Of a stretch of 19,333 nucleotides of DNA, positions 5,196-14,019 are shown piece by piece (position 1 is the stretch's first letter; every line of letters begins with the position of its first letter). The translations under genes and the position numbers were made by a program. This DNA is from Prevotellaceae bacterium UBA7028. Its GTDB lineage: Bacteria; Bacteroidota; Bacteroidia; Bacteroidales; Bacteroidaceae. The DNA lies in NCBI GenBank assembly GCA_002494215.1, contig DLBF01000087.1, forward strand, positions 1 through 19,333, in the 5' to 3' direction. The notes under the pieces are model-generated. The model made no database searches, was not told where the DNA came from, and saw only the letters and a program-made list of their open reading frames with translations.

Positions 5196-8100
5196 ATGGT
5201 AAGAAGATTATTTATTGCAACATGCGTTGCGATCAGCCCCCTATTGGCCATATCCCAGAACATTATTAAAGGCCATATCGTAGATGCCCGCACAGGCGAA
5301 TCATTGATAGGTGCATCAGTAACTATCAAATCGACCAAACTGCAAGGCGTAGTAACGGACATAGACGGAAACTTCCAACTGGAGAGTAACGTAGAGCCAC
5401 CATTGACACTGAAAGTAAGATTCGTTGGCTACCGCGAACAAGACGTAGATGTCTATGACTTTGAAGAACCCGTAGAGATTGCCCTGTTGGACAATGCCAA
5501 CAAGCTGAGCGAAATAGTTGTTGTAGGTTACGGCACACAGAAGCGCAAGGCCCTGACAGGTGCTGTAACAACAGTTAAGAACGATGAACTGCTGCAGGTC
5601 TCTACCTCGTTAGACAATATCCTGGGCGGAGCAGTTGCCGGACTTGACGCTACCTCTTCGTCAGGTCAACCTGGTTCCTCTGTCAACATCCGCATCCGTG
5701 GCGGCAACTCCATCAACGGCGGCAACGAGCCCCTTTACGTTATAGACGGTGTACTGATCTACAACAGCAGTTCATCTACCAACACGGGCAACAGCTATGC
5801 CGGCACCAACTTCAACCCACTGGCATCCATCAACCCATCAGACATAGAATCCATAGAGGTGCTGAAGGATGTATCTGCATCAGCCATCTACGGCTCGCGT
5901 GGTGCCAACGGTGTGATTATCGTTACCACCAAGAAAGGCAAGAAGGGCAAGCTGAAGGTAAACTACGGCTACTCGTTGGGCGTATCCAACGTGCGCAAGA
6001 CCCTGGATCTGCTGGATGCCCAGGAGTGGGGCGACCTGTATCTGGAGTTGGCAACCGATGCACAGAAGAAAGCCACAGGCGTGACACCCGAGGCAGTAGC
6101 CTCATGGGGCAAGGGAACAGACTGGCAGAGCGAGTTGTTCCACACAGCCATCACCCAGCAGCACCAACTCTCTGTAAGCGGCGGAGGAGACAAGGAGCGC
6201 TTCCTTATCTCGGGTAACTACATCAATCAGGATGGTATCGTGCGCGGCACGGACTTTACCCGCTTTGGTGGTCGTATCAACTACGAGCGCGACCTCTTCA
6301 AGAACTTCACAGTAGGTGTAAAGGCCAATGTCTCTAAGACTACACGCAATGGTCAGCAAGGTTTGCGCGGTATGGCAGGCAACTTCAGCGGCCTCCTGGA
6401 CAAAGCCCTGCGCTCCTCACCAGCCGTAGCAGTCTATAACCCAGACGGTTCATGGAACTACGAGAACCCCTTCGAGTCTGGTGACTTCGTACGCAACGAG
6501 CACACCATCAACCCCATCGCCGACCTGGTGGACGTATCTGCCGAGACCAAGAGCGACAATGTGCTGGTATCAGGATTCGCCTCATGGGAGATTATCCCCG
6601 GCCTGCGCTTCCGCACTCAGGGTTCTGTCAATATCATCAACACCCGTCAGAACATCTTCGGTGGCGAATATTCGCAGATAGGCTTCAACTCTAACGGCTA
6701 CGGTGCCATCGGAACAAGACGTTCGGAGAGCGACCAACTTGAGGCCACACTTACATGGAACAAGAAGTTCGGCATCCACGAACTGGAAGTATTGGGCGGT
6801 TACACCTACCAGCAAGAGAAGAACGAGCGTTTGCTGGGCTCCACAGCCTACTTCGCCAACGAGAACCTGGGCTATCACAGTCTGCAATCCGGTTCGCTGA
6901 ACCTTGCCACAGAATCTGACTTCGTTAACTCTATTCTCTATTCCGGCATCGGACGTATCAACTACTCCTTGCTCGACCGTTACCACCTGACAGCAACCCT
7001 GCGCGCCGACGGCTCCAGCCGTTTTGCCAAGAACAACAAATGGGGATGGTTCCCCTCTCTGGGTGCATCATGGAACGTGAACGAAGAGAAGTGGCTGAAG
7101 GATGTTAAGTGGATAGAAGACCTGAAGCTGCGTGCCAGCATCGGTACGGTAGGTAATCAGGAGATTGGCGACTATCGCTTCCTCTCCACCTATGCCGCCA
7201 CACACTACTTCCTTGGCGGAACAAAGAACATCGCCTACTATCGCTCAGCCCTTGGCAACGACAACCTGAAATGGGAAAGTACCACCTCTTACGACCTCGG
7301 TTTTGACTTCAACATCCTGAAGGGACGCGTAGGCTTTGTCTTCGACTACTACCGCAAGAAGACCTCCGACCTGCTGCTGGAGATTCCCGTTGAGCAGACC
7401 ACAGGCTTCAGCACACAGCTCTCGAACATCGGTAATGTAACGAACGAAGGTGTGGAGTTTGCCGTGAACGCATCACTGATTCAGAAGAAAGACCTTTCAT
7501 GGAATGCTTCTGCCAACATTGCCCACAACACAAACAAGGTTACAAGCCTGGGCGGTGCACAGAGCGAGATTATCAGCGGCAACACCATTATCCGTGTGGG
7601 CGAATCGCTGGGAACATACTACGGATGGGAATTCGACGGTGTAGTGCAGAAGGGTGACGACCTGAGCAAGGTACCCGTACCCTCTACCAAGGCCACCATC
7701 GAATACGGAGATGCCAAGTGGGTTGACCAGAACGGCGATGGCGTAGTAGATCAGGAGAACGACCGTGTGGTACTGGGTTCCGCACAGCCCAAGCTCACCT
7801 ACGGATTTGCCTCACAGCTACGCTACAAGAAGTGGGACCTCAGCCTTAACTTTCAGGGCTCTTATGGCAACAAGCTCTACAACCGTCTGCAGCAGGCTCT
7901 GGAGACACCCAACATCAGCTACAACGGTTCTGCCAAACTGCTCGACCGCTGGACAGAGAACAACCCCAGCACTACCGTACCCCGTGCTTACGTAGGCAGT
8001 TCAACAGCCCTTTACCTGGACAGCCGTTATATCGAGGATGCCAGCTACCTGCGCCTGAAGAACATCCAGTTGGGTTACAACCTGCAACCTAAGTTGAAGA

Positions 8101-8258
8101 ACGGACAGAAACTGGGTCTCTACCTCTACGCATCGGCTCAGAACCTGCTCACCATTACCAGCTACAACGGCTACGACCCCGAGTACAGCGGCTATACCGA
8201 CAATGGTACTTATCCCTCAGCCCGCACCTTCACCTTCGGCGTAAAACTGTCGTATTAA
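5196..8258 (+). CDS. SusC/RagA-type TonB-dependent outer-membrane transporter
   Basis: The 1020-residue product is a full-length SusC-class barrel. It has a signal peptide (~1-20), a carboxypeptidase-D-like N-terminal extension (~22-90, KGHIVDARTGESLIGASVTI), a TonB-box-like segment SEIVVVGYGTQ (105-115), and a plug with the signature SSVNIRIRGGNS (161-172) followed by PLYVIDGV. The beta barrel ends in an aromatic residue (KLSY). Members take up ligands too large for porins, powered by TonB and capped by a SusD lipoprotein. The SusD partner follows after 27 bases. No carbohydrate-active enzyme lies in the operon, so the substrate is probably not a polysaccharide. Context suggests a sulfur- or metal-related ligand, which is inference. 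Confidence 0.93.
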   Translation: MVRRLFIATCVAISPLLAISQNIIKGHIVDARTGESLIGASVTIKSTKLQGVVTDIDGNFQLESNVEPPLTLKVRFVGYREQDVDVYDFEEPVEIALLDNANKLSEIVVVGYGTQKRKALTGAVTTVKNDELLQVSTSLDNILGGAVAGLDATSSSGQPGSSVNIRIRGGNSINGGNEPLYVIDGVLIYNSSSSTNTGNSYAGTNFNPLASINPSDIESIEVLKDVSASAIYGSRGANGVIIVTTKKGKKGKLKVNYGYSLGVSNVRKTLDLLDAQEWGDLYLELATDAQKKATGVTPEAVASWGKGTDWQSELFHTAITQQHQLSVSGGGDKERFLISGNYINQDGIVRGTDFTRFGGRINYERDLFKNFTVGVKANVSKTTRNGQQGLRGMAGNFSGLLDKALRSSPAVAVYNPDGSWNYENPFESGDFVRNEHTINPIADLVDVSAETKSDNVLVSGFASWEIIPGLRFRTQGSVNIINTRQNIFGGEYSQIGFNSNGYGAIGTRRSESDQLEATLTWNKKFGIHELEVLGGYTYQQEKNERLLGSTAYFANENLGYHSLQSGSLNLATESDFVNSILYSGIGRINYSLLDRYHLTATLRADGSSRFAKNNKWGWFPSLGASWNVNEEKWLKDVKWIEDLKLRASIGTVGNQEIGDYRFLSTYAATHYFLGGTKNIAYYRSALGNDNLKWESTTSYDLGFDFNILKGRVGFVFDYYRKKTSDLLLEIPVEQTTGFSTQLSNIGNVTNEGVEFAVNASLIQKKDLSWNASANIAHNTNKVTSLGGAQSEIISGNTIIRVGESLGTYYGWEFDGVVQKGDDLSKVPVPSTKATIEYGDAKWVDQNGDGVVDQENDRVVLGSAQPKLTYGFASQLRYKKWDLSLNFQGSYGNKLYNRLQQALETPNISYNGSAKLLDRWTENNPSTTVPRAYVGSSTALYLDSRYIEDASYLRLKNIQLGYNLQPKLKNGQKLGLYLYASAQNLLTITSYNGYDPEYSGYTDNGTYPSARTFTFGVKLSY

Positions 8259-8285
8259 ACATCAATCCCATTAAGATATTGCATT

Positions 8286-9914
8286 ATGAAAAAGATTACC
8301 ATATATAATACTGCCATAACCCTGGCACTGGGACTTACCGTCTCTGCTTTCACCGCCTGCGAATCACTGAATCAGGGAAACCTGAGCGAGCTGGCCGAGA
8401 GCAACCTCCCTCAGAGTAACGAAGATGCCAAAGCACTGGTAAACTCCGTGTATGCATCAGACATAGAACTGGCCACCACCTATATGTACTTGATAGACCT
8501 GCCCACCGAGACTACCGTTTCGGGCGAGAATCCCAATGGTGGCGGTGGTATGCTGGGACTGCTCTCTTGGGACGGTAGCAACTCATACATCACCAAGTTG
8601 TGGCAAGCCGTTTATACCTCTCTGGCACGTGCCAACGATGCCATTGAGAAACTGGAAGCCCAGCCCTCTGGTGTATCACCAGAAATAGCCTCACAGGTAA
8701 TCGGCGAAGCCAAATTCCTACGTGCTTATTATCTGAACTATGCGGTACAGCTATGGGGACCCGTACCCATCGTCACTACCGTTGGCGGAGGTGTCAATGC
8801 CGTCAGAAGTTCAGAAACAGAAGTGTATCAGCAGATAGTAAACGACCTGGAGGATGCTGCCAATCGTCTACCAGAACGTAGCAGTCAGGGGCTTAGCGAT
8901 ATAGGTCGTGCCACACGCGGAGCTGCCAACGCAGCATTGGCTAAGGTCTATCTCACCTGGGCGCAGGTAGATGACAATCTTACAGAAGAACAGCATAATG
9001 AATACTTCGGCAAGTCGGCACAATATGCCCAGAAGGTTATTGACTCGGGCGAATACAGTTTGGAAGAGGACTTCTACGACAACTGGAACAATCAGAACCG
9101 CAACGGAAAGGAAAGCATATTTGCCATACAGTTCTATTTAGGCTCCAGCACTCGCGACAACGATGCTTCGGGTAACAACCACCTCTGCCACTGTTCGTTC
9201 TCAACAAGCTATAGCGTAGCACTCCCCCACATAGCACCAGGTCCTGACAATACTGTAGAGAATTCCTACCTGCCAGGCGACCAGCGCAAGGATGTATCGT
9301 TTGCCGACTCACTCTGGCGCCCCTCAACACAAAGTTACTTCCATTTCTATTTTGATGCCGATGGTGATGGCACCCGCGAATCAGGTTACTCACGTTACAA
9401 TAAGTATATAGACCATGATACTCCTGAAACAAGTGCTGCCGACCGTGCCATGAACCGTCAGGTAATACGCCTTGCCGAAGTGTATCTGGTTCTGGCCGAG
9501 GCCATCAACGAACGTGACGGACAACCCAATCAGCAGGCATACGAGGCATTCAACAAGGTTCGCCGTCGTGCTTTCCGCGAGGATATCAATAGCTCAGCCG
9601 CCCAACCACACGACCTGGCAGCAGGCCTCGACTATCAGACATTCAAGGATGCCATCATCCAGGAACGCAGTTGGGAGTTCACCTTGGAGCAGAAACATCT
9701 GTTGGATCTGAAACGCTGGAAGATTCTGGTGAAGACCATCAAGAACAGCAAGTTGGCAACAGATTATCCTGAATACAAGAAGCAGACCATCGACTTCAAG
9801 CATTACCGCTACCCCATCCCACAGGCACAACGCGAGGTAAATCCCAACCTCTGGCAGAACTACGGATACGACGGCAGCGAAATTACAGAGAATCCCTACA
9901 TTGGACGAGAATAA
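8286..9914 (+). CDS. SusD/RagB-type outer-membrane lipoprotein
   Basis: The 542-residue product is the surface lid that binds ligand over the SusC channel. It has a lipoprotein signal with lipobox FTAC (Cys25), then the alpha-helical TPR-like SusD fold. Seen landmarks are the N-terminal AKALVNSVYASDIE helix, LARANDAIEKLE, IGEAKFLRAYYLNYAVQLWGPVPIV near 140-160, and the C-terminal FTLEQKHLLDLKRWK, YPIPQAQREVNPNLWQN. Length is typical for the family. It lies 27 bases after SusC and 12 bases before the first OsmC-domain gene, so it is certainly in the same operon. Confidence 0.93.
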   Translation: MKKITIYNTAITLALGLTVSAFTACESLNQGNLSELAESNLPQSNEDAKALVNSVYASDIELATTYMYLIDLPTETTVSGENPNGGGGMLGLLSWDGSNSYITKLWQAVYTSLARANDAIEKLEAQPSGVSPEIASQVIGEAKFLRAYYLNYAVQLWGPVPIVTTVGGGVNAVRSSETEVYQQIVNDLEDAANRLPERSSQGLSDIGRATRGAANAALAKVYLTWAQVDDNLTEEQHNEYFGKSAQYAQKVIDSGEYSLEEDFYDNWNNQNRNGKESIFAIQFYLGSSTRDNDASGNNHLCHCSFSTSYSVALPHIAPGPDNTVENSYLPGDQRKDVSFADSLWRPSTQSYFHFYFDADGDGTRESGYSRYNKYIDHDTPETSAADRAMNRQVIRLAEVYLVLAEAINERDGQPNQQAYEAFNKVRRRAFREDINSSAAQPHDLAAGLDYQTFKDAIIQERSWEFTLEQKHLLDLKRWKILVKTIKNSKLATDYPEYKKQTIDFKHYRYPIPQAQREVNPNLWQNYGYDGSEITENPYIGRE

Positions 9915-9926
9915 TAAAGAACGAGT

Positions 9927-11195
9927 ATGAAAGGAATTATATTATCAACCATCATAGCAGGTGCTGTTTTCACAACTGCTCAGGCACAGCAGAACGACCA
10001 GCGTCTGAACAATGCCATCACCGACAAGGCTTATTTTCAGAAGGCATGGAAGAACGCACCATCATTCCGAGATTTGCTGAAACGACGCAAGAAGGCAGTC
10101 AAGCAGTTCAGTGCTATACCAACAGCAGCCCTTCAGCCCATCACCATTAGAGCTTTTGCCACAGCAGAGCAACGTGCTGGAACACGTCATGTGATTATAC
10201 GTGAGCATGAGTACCTAAATGACAGTGGATACAACAATGGCGGTTTCGACCTTGGTATAGGAACCCCTGACCACGTTATCGCTGCCATTGCTGGAGACAT
10301 CATTGACAGTTATGTAACACAGGCTGCCATCAAAGGGGTAGCTATCGACTCGCTCGCCATCAACATTAAACAGACAGGTCACTCGCTGCAGAATTGGGGG
10401 CTGGAATATACAATCTTCATCGATTCTCCAGCCTCGGACAAGCAACTTGAAGAACTTCGTGTGTTGGCTGAGACAAACTCACCGCTATACCAGTTCTCTA
10501 TACGTGCCAACAATGTTAACACAACAGTGGAACTACATAAGAGCGCCGAAGAACTGAAAATTCCCCCAACGTATCAGCCAGGCTTGCGTGAGTTCATTGA
10601 ATGGGAGATCCGCAAGGGAGAAGCTAACAAGCAACTTCGTGCAAGCGGTCAACGTCCTGACAAATCCAAGTTCGGTGGCTATGCTTACGACTATCCCTAT
10701 TCACGCAAGAACGAGTTCACACCAGCTCAAAGCGAGAGCTACCTCAATCCCGACGGACCAAGTGCATTCATCAATCCCTCGTCTGGCGTAACGGTATTGC
10801 AAGTTCGTCATCACAGGGTTCTACAGGATCATCCACAGATATTTGGTGGCAACGACCTCGGTCCCACGGCAGTTGAAAGTCACATTGGACTGCTTGGTTC
10901 ATGTTTCACCCACGTAGCAGAAGGTACAGCCGCACGCAATAGGATTCCTGTTGACACCCTCAACGTGGCACTCACAGCAAAGTTTGACCCTCGCAGCGGA
11001 CGTAAAGGATTTGAGCAGGTACCACTTTATCCTACAGACATAGAGATGCGTGTAGTTATAAGCAGCCCGCGCGGTGAAGCCGAAATCCGACAGCTGGTTG
11101 CCGACACCGAACACGGATGTCCCATCTACAATCTGGTGAGCAACGCACAAGAAATAAAAGGAAGAATAGAAAGAGTAAACGCAAAAAACAAATAA
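9927..11195 (+). CDS. Exported tandem-OsmC-domain protein, paralog A
   Basis: The 422-residue product has a signal peptide (MKGIILSTIIAGAVFTTAQA) and two OsmC-like domains, at ~71-197 and ~288-405. The C-terminal one keeps both cysteines expected of the Ohr/OsmC fold: C326 in LLGSCFTHVAEGTAARNRI and C398 in HGCPIYNL. These are the only cysteines in the protein. The N-terminal domain keeps the helix shape (IAGDIIDSYVTQAAIKGVAI) but has D/S where the cysteines should be (SPLYQF), so it is probably structural or ligand binding. Known OsmC/Ohr proteins are cytoplasmic thiol peroxidases that reduce organic hydroperoxides. A secreted double-domain form is unusual. It is paralogous to the next gene (20 bases on). 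It may act on a peroxide, persulfide or thiol in the periplasm. The fold call is from motif reading only. Confidence 0.72.
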   Translation: MKGIILSTIIAGAVFTTAQAQQNDQRLNNAITDKAYFQKAWKNAPSFRDLLKRRKKAVKQFSAIPTAALQPITIRAFATAEQRAGTRHVIIREHEYLNDSGYNNGGFDLGIGTPDHVIAAIAGDIIDSYVTQAAIKGVAIDSLAINIKQTGHSLQNWGLEYTIFIDSPASDKQLEELRVLAETNSPLYQFSIRANNVNTTVELHKSAEELKIPPTYQPGLREFIEWEIRKGEANKQLRASGQRPDKSKFGGYAYDYPYSRKNEFTPAQSESYLNPDGPSAFINPSSGVTVLQVRHHRVLQDHPQIFGGNDLGPTAVESHIGLLGSCFTHVAEGTAARNRIPVDTLNVALTAKFDPRSGRKGFEQVPLYPTDIEMRVVISSPRGEAEIRQLVADTEHGCPIYNLVSNAQEIKGRIERVNAKNK

Positions 11196-11215
11196 TCATT
11201 TAAAAACTGAATTTT

Positions 11216-12448
11216 ATGAAAAAGTATTCAATCATTTTCACCATAGCCGCCCTTACCATTCCATTTACAACGGCTACAGCACAGGGTGTCCTGGATATCT
11301 TCAAGAAGGATGCCACCAAGCAACAGTTAGAGAAGAACGCTCCATCACTCCGCAACCACCTCAGGGAGCGCAGAGGAGCCCTTCTGGCATGGAACGCCAT
11401 CCCTGGCGATGAGTTGCAACCCGTTACAGTGACGGCTAATGTTACCGCCAAGAACCGCTCCGGCGTTCGTGAACTGCGCATCCGCGAGTTCCATTACATT
11501 GGCGACTGCGGCTATGCACACGGCGGACAGGATTCTGGAGTGGATACACCCACAACAGCTCAGGCTGTCTTTGCCTCTGACCTGGCCGACAGCTATCTGA
11601 ATCAGGCTGCCCTGTTAGGTATTGACATTGACTCGCTGACCATAGAGATTCATGGTCGCCCCGACACAGAACCTACAGGCCGCGTGGCTTATCCTCGCAA
11701 TTTCCTATACACTTTGTACATCGATTCACCCGCCTCTGATGCCGAGTTGGAGAAACTGGCCGAACTGGCTGAGCAGAACTCTGCAGTAGCCACACTGGTG
11801 AAGGCTGCCGTTACGCCCCAGTTGATTATCGACCGCAAGGACTCACCCCGCAAGCGCAAGGTGGAAGGCGAGACACTGGCTGGCTTGCGTGAATACATCC
11901 ACGGCAAACGTCAGGCCCTGCAGGCAAGTCGTGCCAAGTGGGAGAAACTGGCCAAGAATAACAAAGCTGCCGCCGACCGCAAGCCCAGAGAGGTGAAGCA
12001 GGGTCCCTGGGTAAAAGTATTCCCCAATGGCGTTCGCCAATTGACCGTAAACGACAAGTACCTGATTGTGCATGACAATCCTGCCTATCTGGGCGGTACC
12101 AATCTGGGTATGACATCCATAGAGGGCGTCCTGGGTATTCTGGGCACCTGTATTACACACATCTCACTGGGTCAAGCCGCTGAACGCGGTCTGGACGTTG
12201 ACTCCATCTCACTGACCGTTGAGGCTGAATGGGACCCCCGCGCTGGACGTAAGGGTTATGAGAACCTGTCTATCGCTCCACAGAACGTACGCTATACCCT
12301 GCACGCCCTGACACCAGAGAATGACAAGACCGTCAAGGAATGGATAGAGGCTGTGGAGAAAATCTGCCCCATGTACAATCTCTTCAAGGATACACAGACC
12401 TTTGAGCACCGCATTGTACGAGGCAGTTTCAAAAGAGAAAAGAAATGA
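11216..12448 (+). CDS. Exported tandem-OsmC-domain protein, paralog B
   Basis: The 410-residue product has a signal peptide (cleavage near 22, TATAQ) and the same layout as the preceding gene: an N-terminal OsmC-like domain (~69-200), a basic linker (~205-260) and a C-terminal OsmC domain (~270-395). C312 in GILGTCITHISLGQAAERGL and C384 in EKICPMYNLF are the conserved pair. An extra Cys98 lies in the N-terminal domain (GDCGY), outside the usual positions. Shared blocks with paralog A include NAPS.R..L..R, ALL.WNAIP-like, IDSPASD, DPR.GRKG.E and CP.YNL, showing duplication followed by clear divergence. The stop overlaps the next start (ATGA), implying translational coupling to the cysteine-rich protein. 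Function is inferred as for paralog A. Confidence 0.72.
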   Translation: MKKYSIIFTIAALTIPFTTATAQGVLDIFKKDATKQQLEKNAPSLRNHLRERRGALLAWNAIPGDELQPVTVTANVTAKNRSGVRELRIREFHYIGDCGYAHGGQDSGVDTPTTAQAVFASDLADSYLNQAALLGIDIDSLTIEIHGRPDTEPTGRVAYPRNFLYTLYIDSPASDAELEKLAELAEQNSAVATLVKAAVTPQLIIDRKDSPRKRKVEGETLAGLREYIHGKRQALQASRAKWEKLAKNNKAAADRKPREVKQGPWVKVFPNGVRQLTVNDKYLIVHDNPAYLGGTNLGMTSIEGVLGILGTCITHISLGQAAERGLDVDSISLTVEAEWDPRAGRKGYENLSIAPQNVRYTLHALTPENDKTVKEWIEAVEKICPMYNLFKDTQTFEHRIVRGSFKREKK

Positions 12449-13038
12449 GGTATGAATCAGCAACTTTACTGGCATTAGCAGCGGTCCCTATAACGGCATA
12501 CGCTGCTGATGCACAAGCAGACTCACAACGCATAGCTCGTCCTGCCGCTTTTCCAGCAGTCAGTCGGCACCAATCATTGGACTCACTGAAAACTGAGGTA
12601 AAGCAACAACTGGAGAAACGGTATGGACAACACTATGGATGCTCGGCACTCTCGCTGACATCTATTGCCGCTACGCTTGGAAGTCCACTTTCCGAACAGC
12701 AGCTTCGCAGTATATCAGATTCGTTCTCTGGCGGTATCGGTCACGAGTTCAAGGAGGGAACCTGCGGCGCCCTTTCTGGAGCCATCATGGCATTGGGCTT
12801 CTATGCCAGCGGCGATAAAGAGAAACATCTAAGGCTGGCTGCTGAGGTTTATGATGAATTTAAGAAACAGCAGGGATCTGTTACCTGTGGCGACATATAC
12901 GGCAAATACCGTTTCAGCCACTGCGATGGTTGTAATCTCTGTGCCGTGCAGAAAGTCGTAGAACTTTTGTATCGCGAGGGCGACATCCACACCAGCACCA
13001 TCGCCCCCTGGCAGCAGTTGACAGAGGAAAAACAATAA
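12445..13038 (+). CDS. Exported C_GCAxxG_C_C-type putative redox protein
   Basis: The 197-residue product matches the C_GCAxxG_C_C family in its helix patterns: HYGCSALSLTSIAATLGSP (64-82), SFSGGIGHEFKEGTCGALSGAIMALGFY (94-121) and VTCGDIYG (147-154). It has six cysteines: 66, 107, 148, 160, 163 and 166. The last three form CxxCxxC, which is more than the family core. The family is annotated as putatively redox-active, and most members I know lack an export signal. This one begins with a hydrophobic stretch ending AYA-AD (~20), so it is probably periplasmic, although its n-region (MRYES) is weakly charged. It starts within the stop of OsmC paralog B. Candidate roles are electron donor to the OsmC cysteines, or metal/thiol carrier. 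Confidence 0.7.
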   Translation: MRYESATLLALAAVPITAYAADAQADSQRIARPAAFPAVSRHQSLDSLKTEVKQQLEKRYGQHYGCSALSLTSIAATLGSPLSEQQLRSISDSFSGGIGHEFKEGTCGALSGAIMALGFYASGDKEKHLRLAAEVYDEFKKQQGSVTCGDIYGKYRFSHCDGCNLCAVQKVVELLYREGDIHTSTIAPWQQLTEEKQ

Positions 13039-13059
13039 CAAACACAAAAAGATTGGATT

Positions 13060-14004
13060 ATGAGAAGGAATGACTTTTTGATTATAAACACTTTTGTATC
13101 TCTCTTGTTCGTGGTTTTCACGCTCTCGGCTTGCGACAGCAAGGAAGAGAATGTTGTGCCCATTACCATACCAACAGATGTAGAATGCTGCAGTGCCGAG
13201 GAGACATTTCTGGCTTATACATTTCTGCACAACGGTTATCTAAAGGAGATAGAATCGCTGCGCGACACCATAGATGGGAAATATGCGCTGAGCGTATACT
13301 CCAGAAGCGGCAAACTGCATGTCGGGTATAACGACATCTTTTTTGCGCTGACAAAAATCTCTAACCAGGGTTATGTGCGAGACTTCTCCGTTACAGAGAT
13401 AACACCGCTCATGAACATGTCTGCTATGGGCATGAAACACTCTACGCCAACAGCCTCAGAGAGCACCACCTATGATGAGTCATTCCCCGCTGTACAACAC
13501 GCATGGGTGTCTTTCGTAATGAGTAGCACCGAAAACGATTATTGGGAGCTGTCATACAAGGCCAGCACCAAGAACCAATCTACAATACATGAAAACAGCC
13601 AGCTGGAGGTTAATGCTATTGCCGCAGGACAGGCGTGGCTAAAGTCGTTCAAGGTGGGCAATGACACATATTACCTCTCGCTGGTAAACCCCACAGACTG
13701 GCAGACTGGCAGAAATACAATCCAAGCCTATGTATCCAAGAAGAGTTCTCCCGCCACAACACCCTATGCCTTGGCCTCAGAGACCTTTACAATTGAGATA
13801 GACCCACGTATGCCAGATATGAGTAACCACACCTCGCCCGACAACACGCCGTTAACAAAACAGGCTGACGGTAGTTATCAGGGCAACATAAACCTTACGA
13901 TGACTGGTCTCTGGCGCATTCATCTGACAGTAAAGGATGCAGAAGGTAACATAGTGGCAGGAGAAGAAGAACTGAGTTCGCTGTATTGGGATGTTACAAT
14001 ATAA
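13060..14004 (+). CDS. Lipoprotein with two YtkA/FixH-like domains and Met/His motifs
   Basis: The 314-residue product has a lipoprotein signal (LSAC, Cys25). Two segments each look like a YtkA/FixH-type beta domain. In the first, PLMNMSAMGMKHSTP (116-130) offers M118, M120, M123, M125 and H127. In the second, DPRMPDMSNHTSPD (248-261) offers M251, M254 and H257 and is followed by DGSYQGNINLTMTGLWRIHLTV, a pattern typical of that family. Met/His clusters of this type commonly bind copper in envelope proteins. A vicinal C43-C44 pair follows the anchor. It sits 21 bases after the cysteine-rich protein gene and 15 bases before the OprC-like receptor, suggesting a partner that delivers or accepts the receptor's metal. 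The domain assignment is by eye and moderate. Confidence 0.6.
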   Translation: MRRNDFLIINTFVSLLFVVFTLSACDSKEENVVPITIPTDVECCSAEETFLAYTFLHNGYLKEIESLRDTIDGKYALSVYSRSGKLHVGYNDIFFALTKISNQGYVRDFSVTEITPLMNMSAMGMKHSTPTASESTTYDESFPAVQHAWVSFVMSSTENDYWELSYKASTKNQSTIHENSQLEVNAIAAGQAWLKSFKVGNDTYYLSLVNPTDWQTGRNTIQAYVSKKSSPATTPYALASETFTIEIDPRMPDMSNHTSPDNTPLTKQADGSYQGNINLTMTGLWRIHLTVKDAEGNIVAGEEELSSLYWDVTI

Positions 14005-14019
14005 AAAAAGGAATGAAGG

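Noticed and set aside
5923..6986. Several short ORFs on both strands within the SusC gene
   Set aside because: Other-frame shadows of a full-length, clearly recognised coding sequence.
5196..9914. Polysaccharide utilisation locus
   Set aside because: SusC and SusD are present, but no glycoside hydrolase, lyase, sulfatase or hybrid sensor regulator is in the operon; the neighbours are thiol and metal-type proteins.
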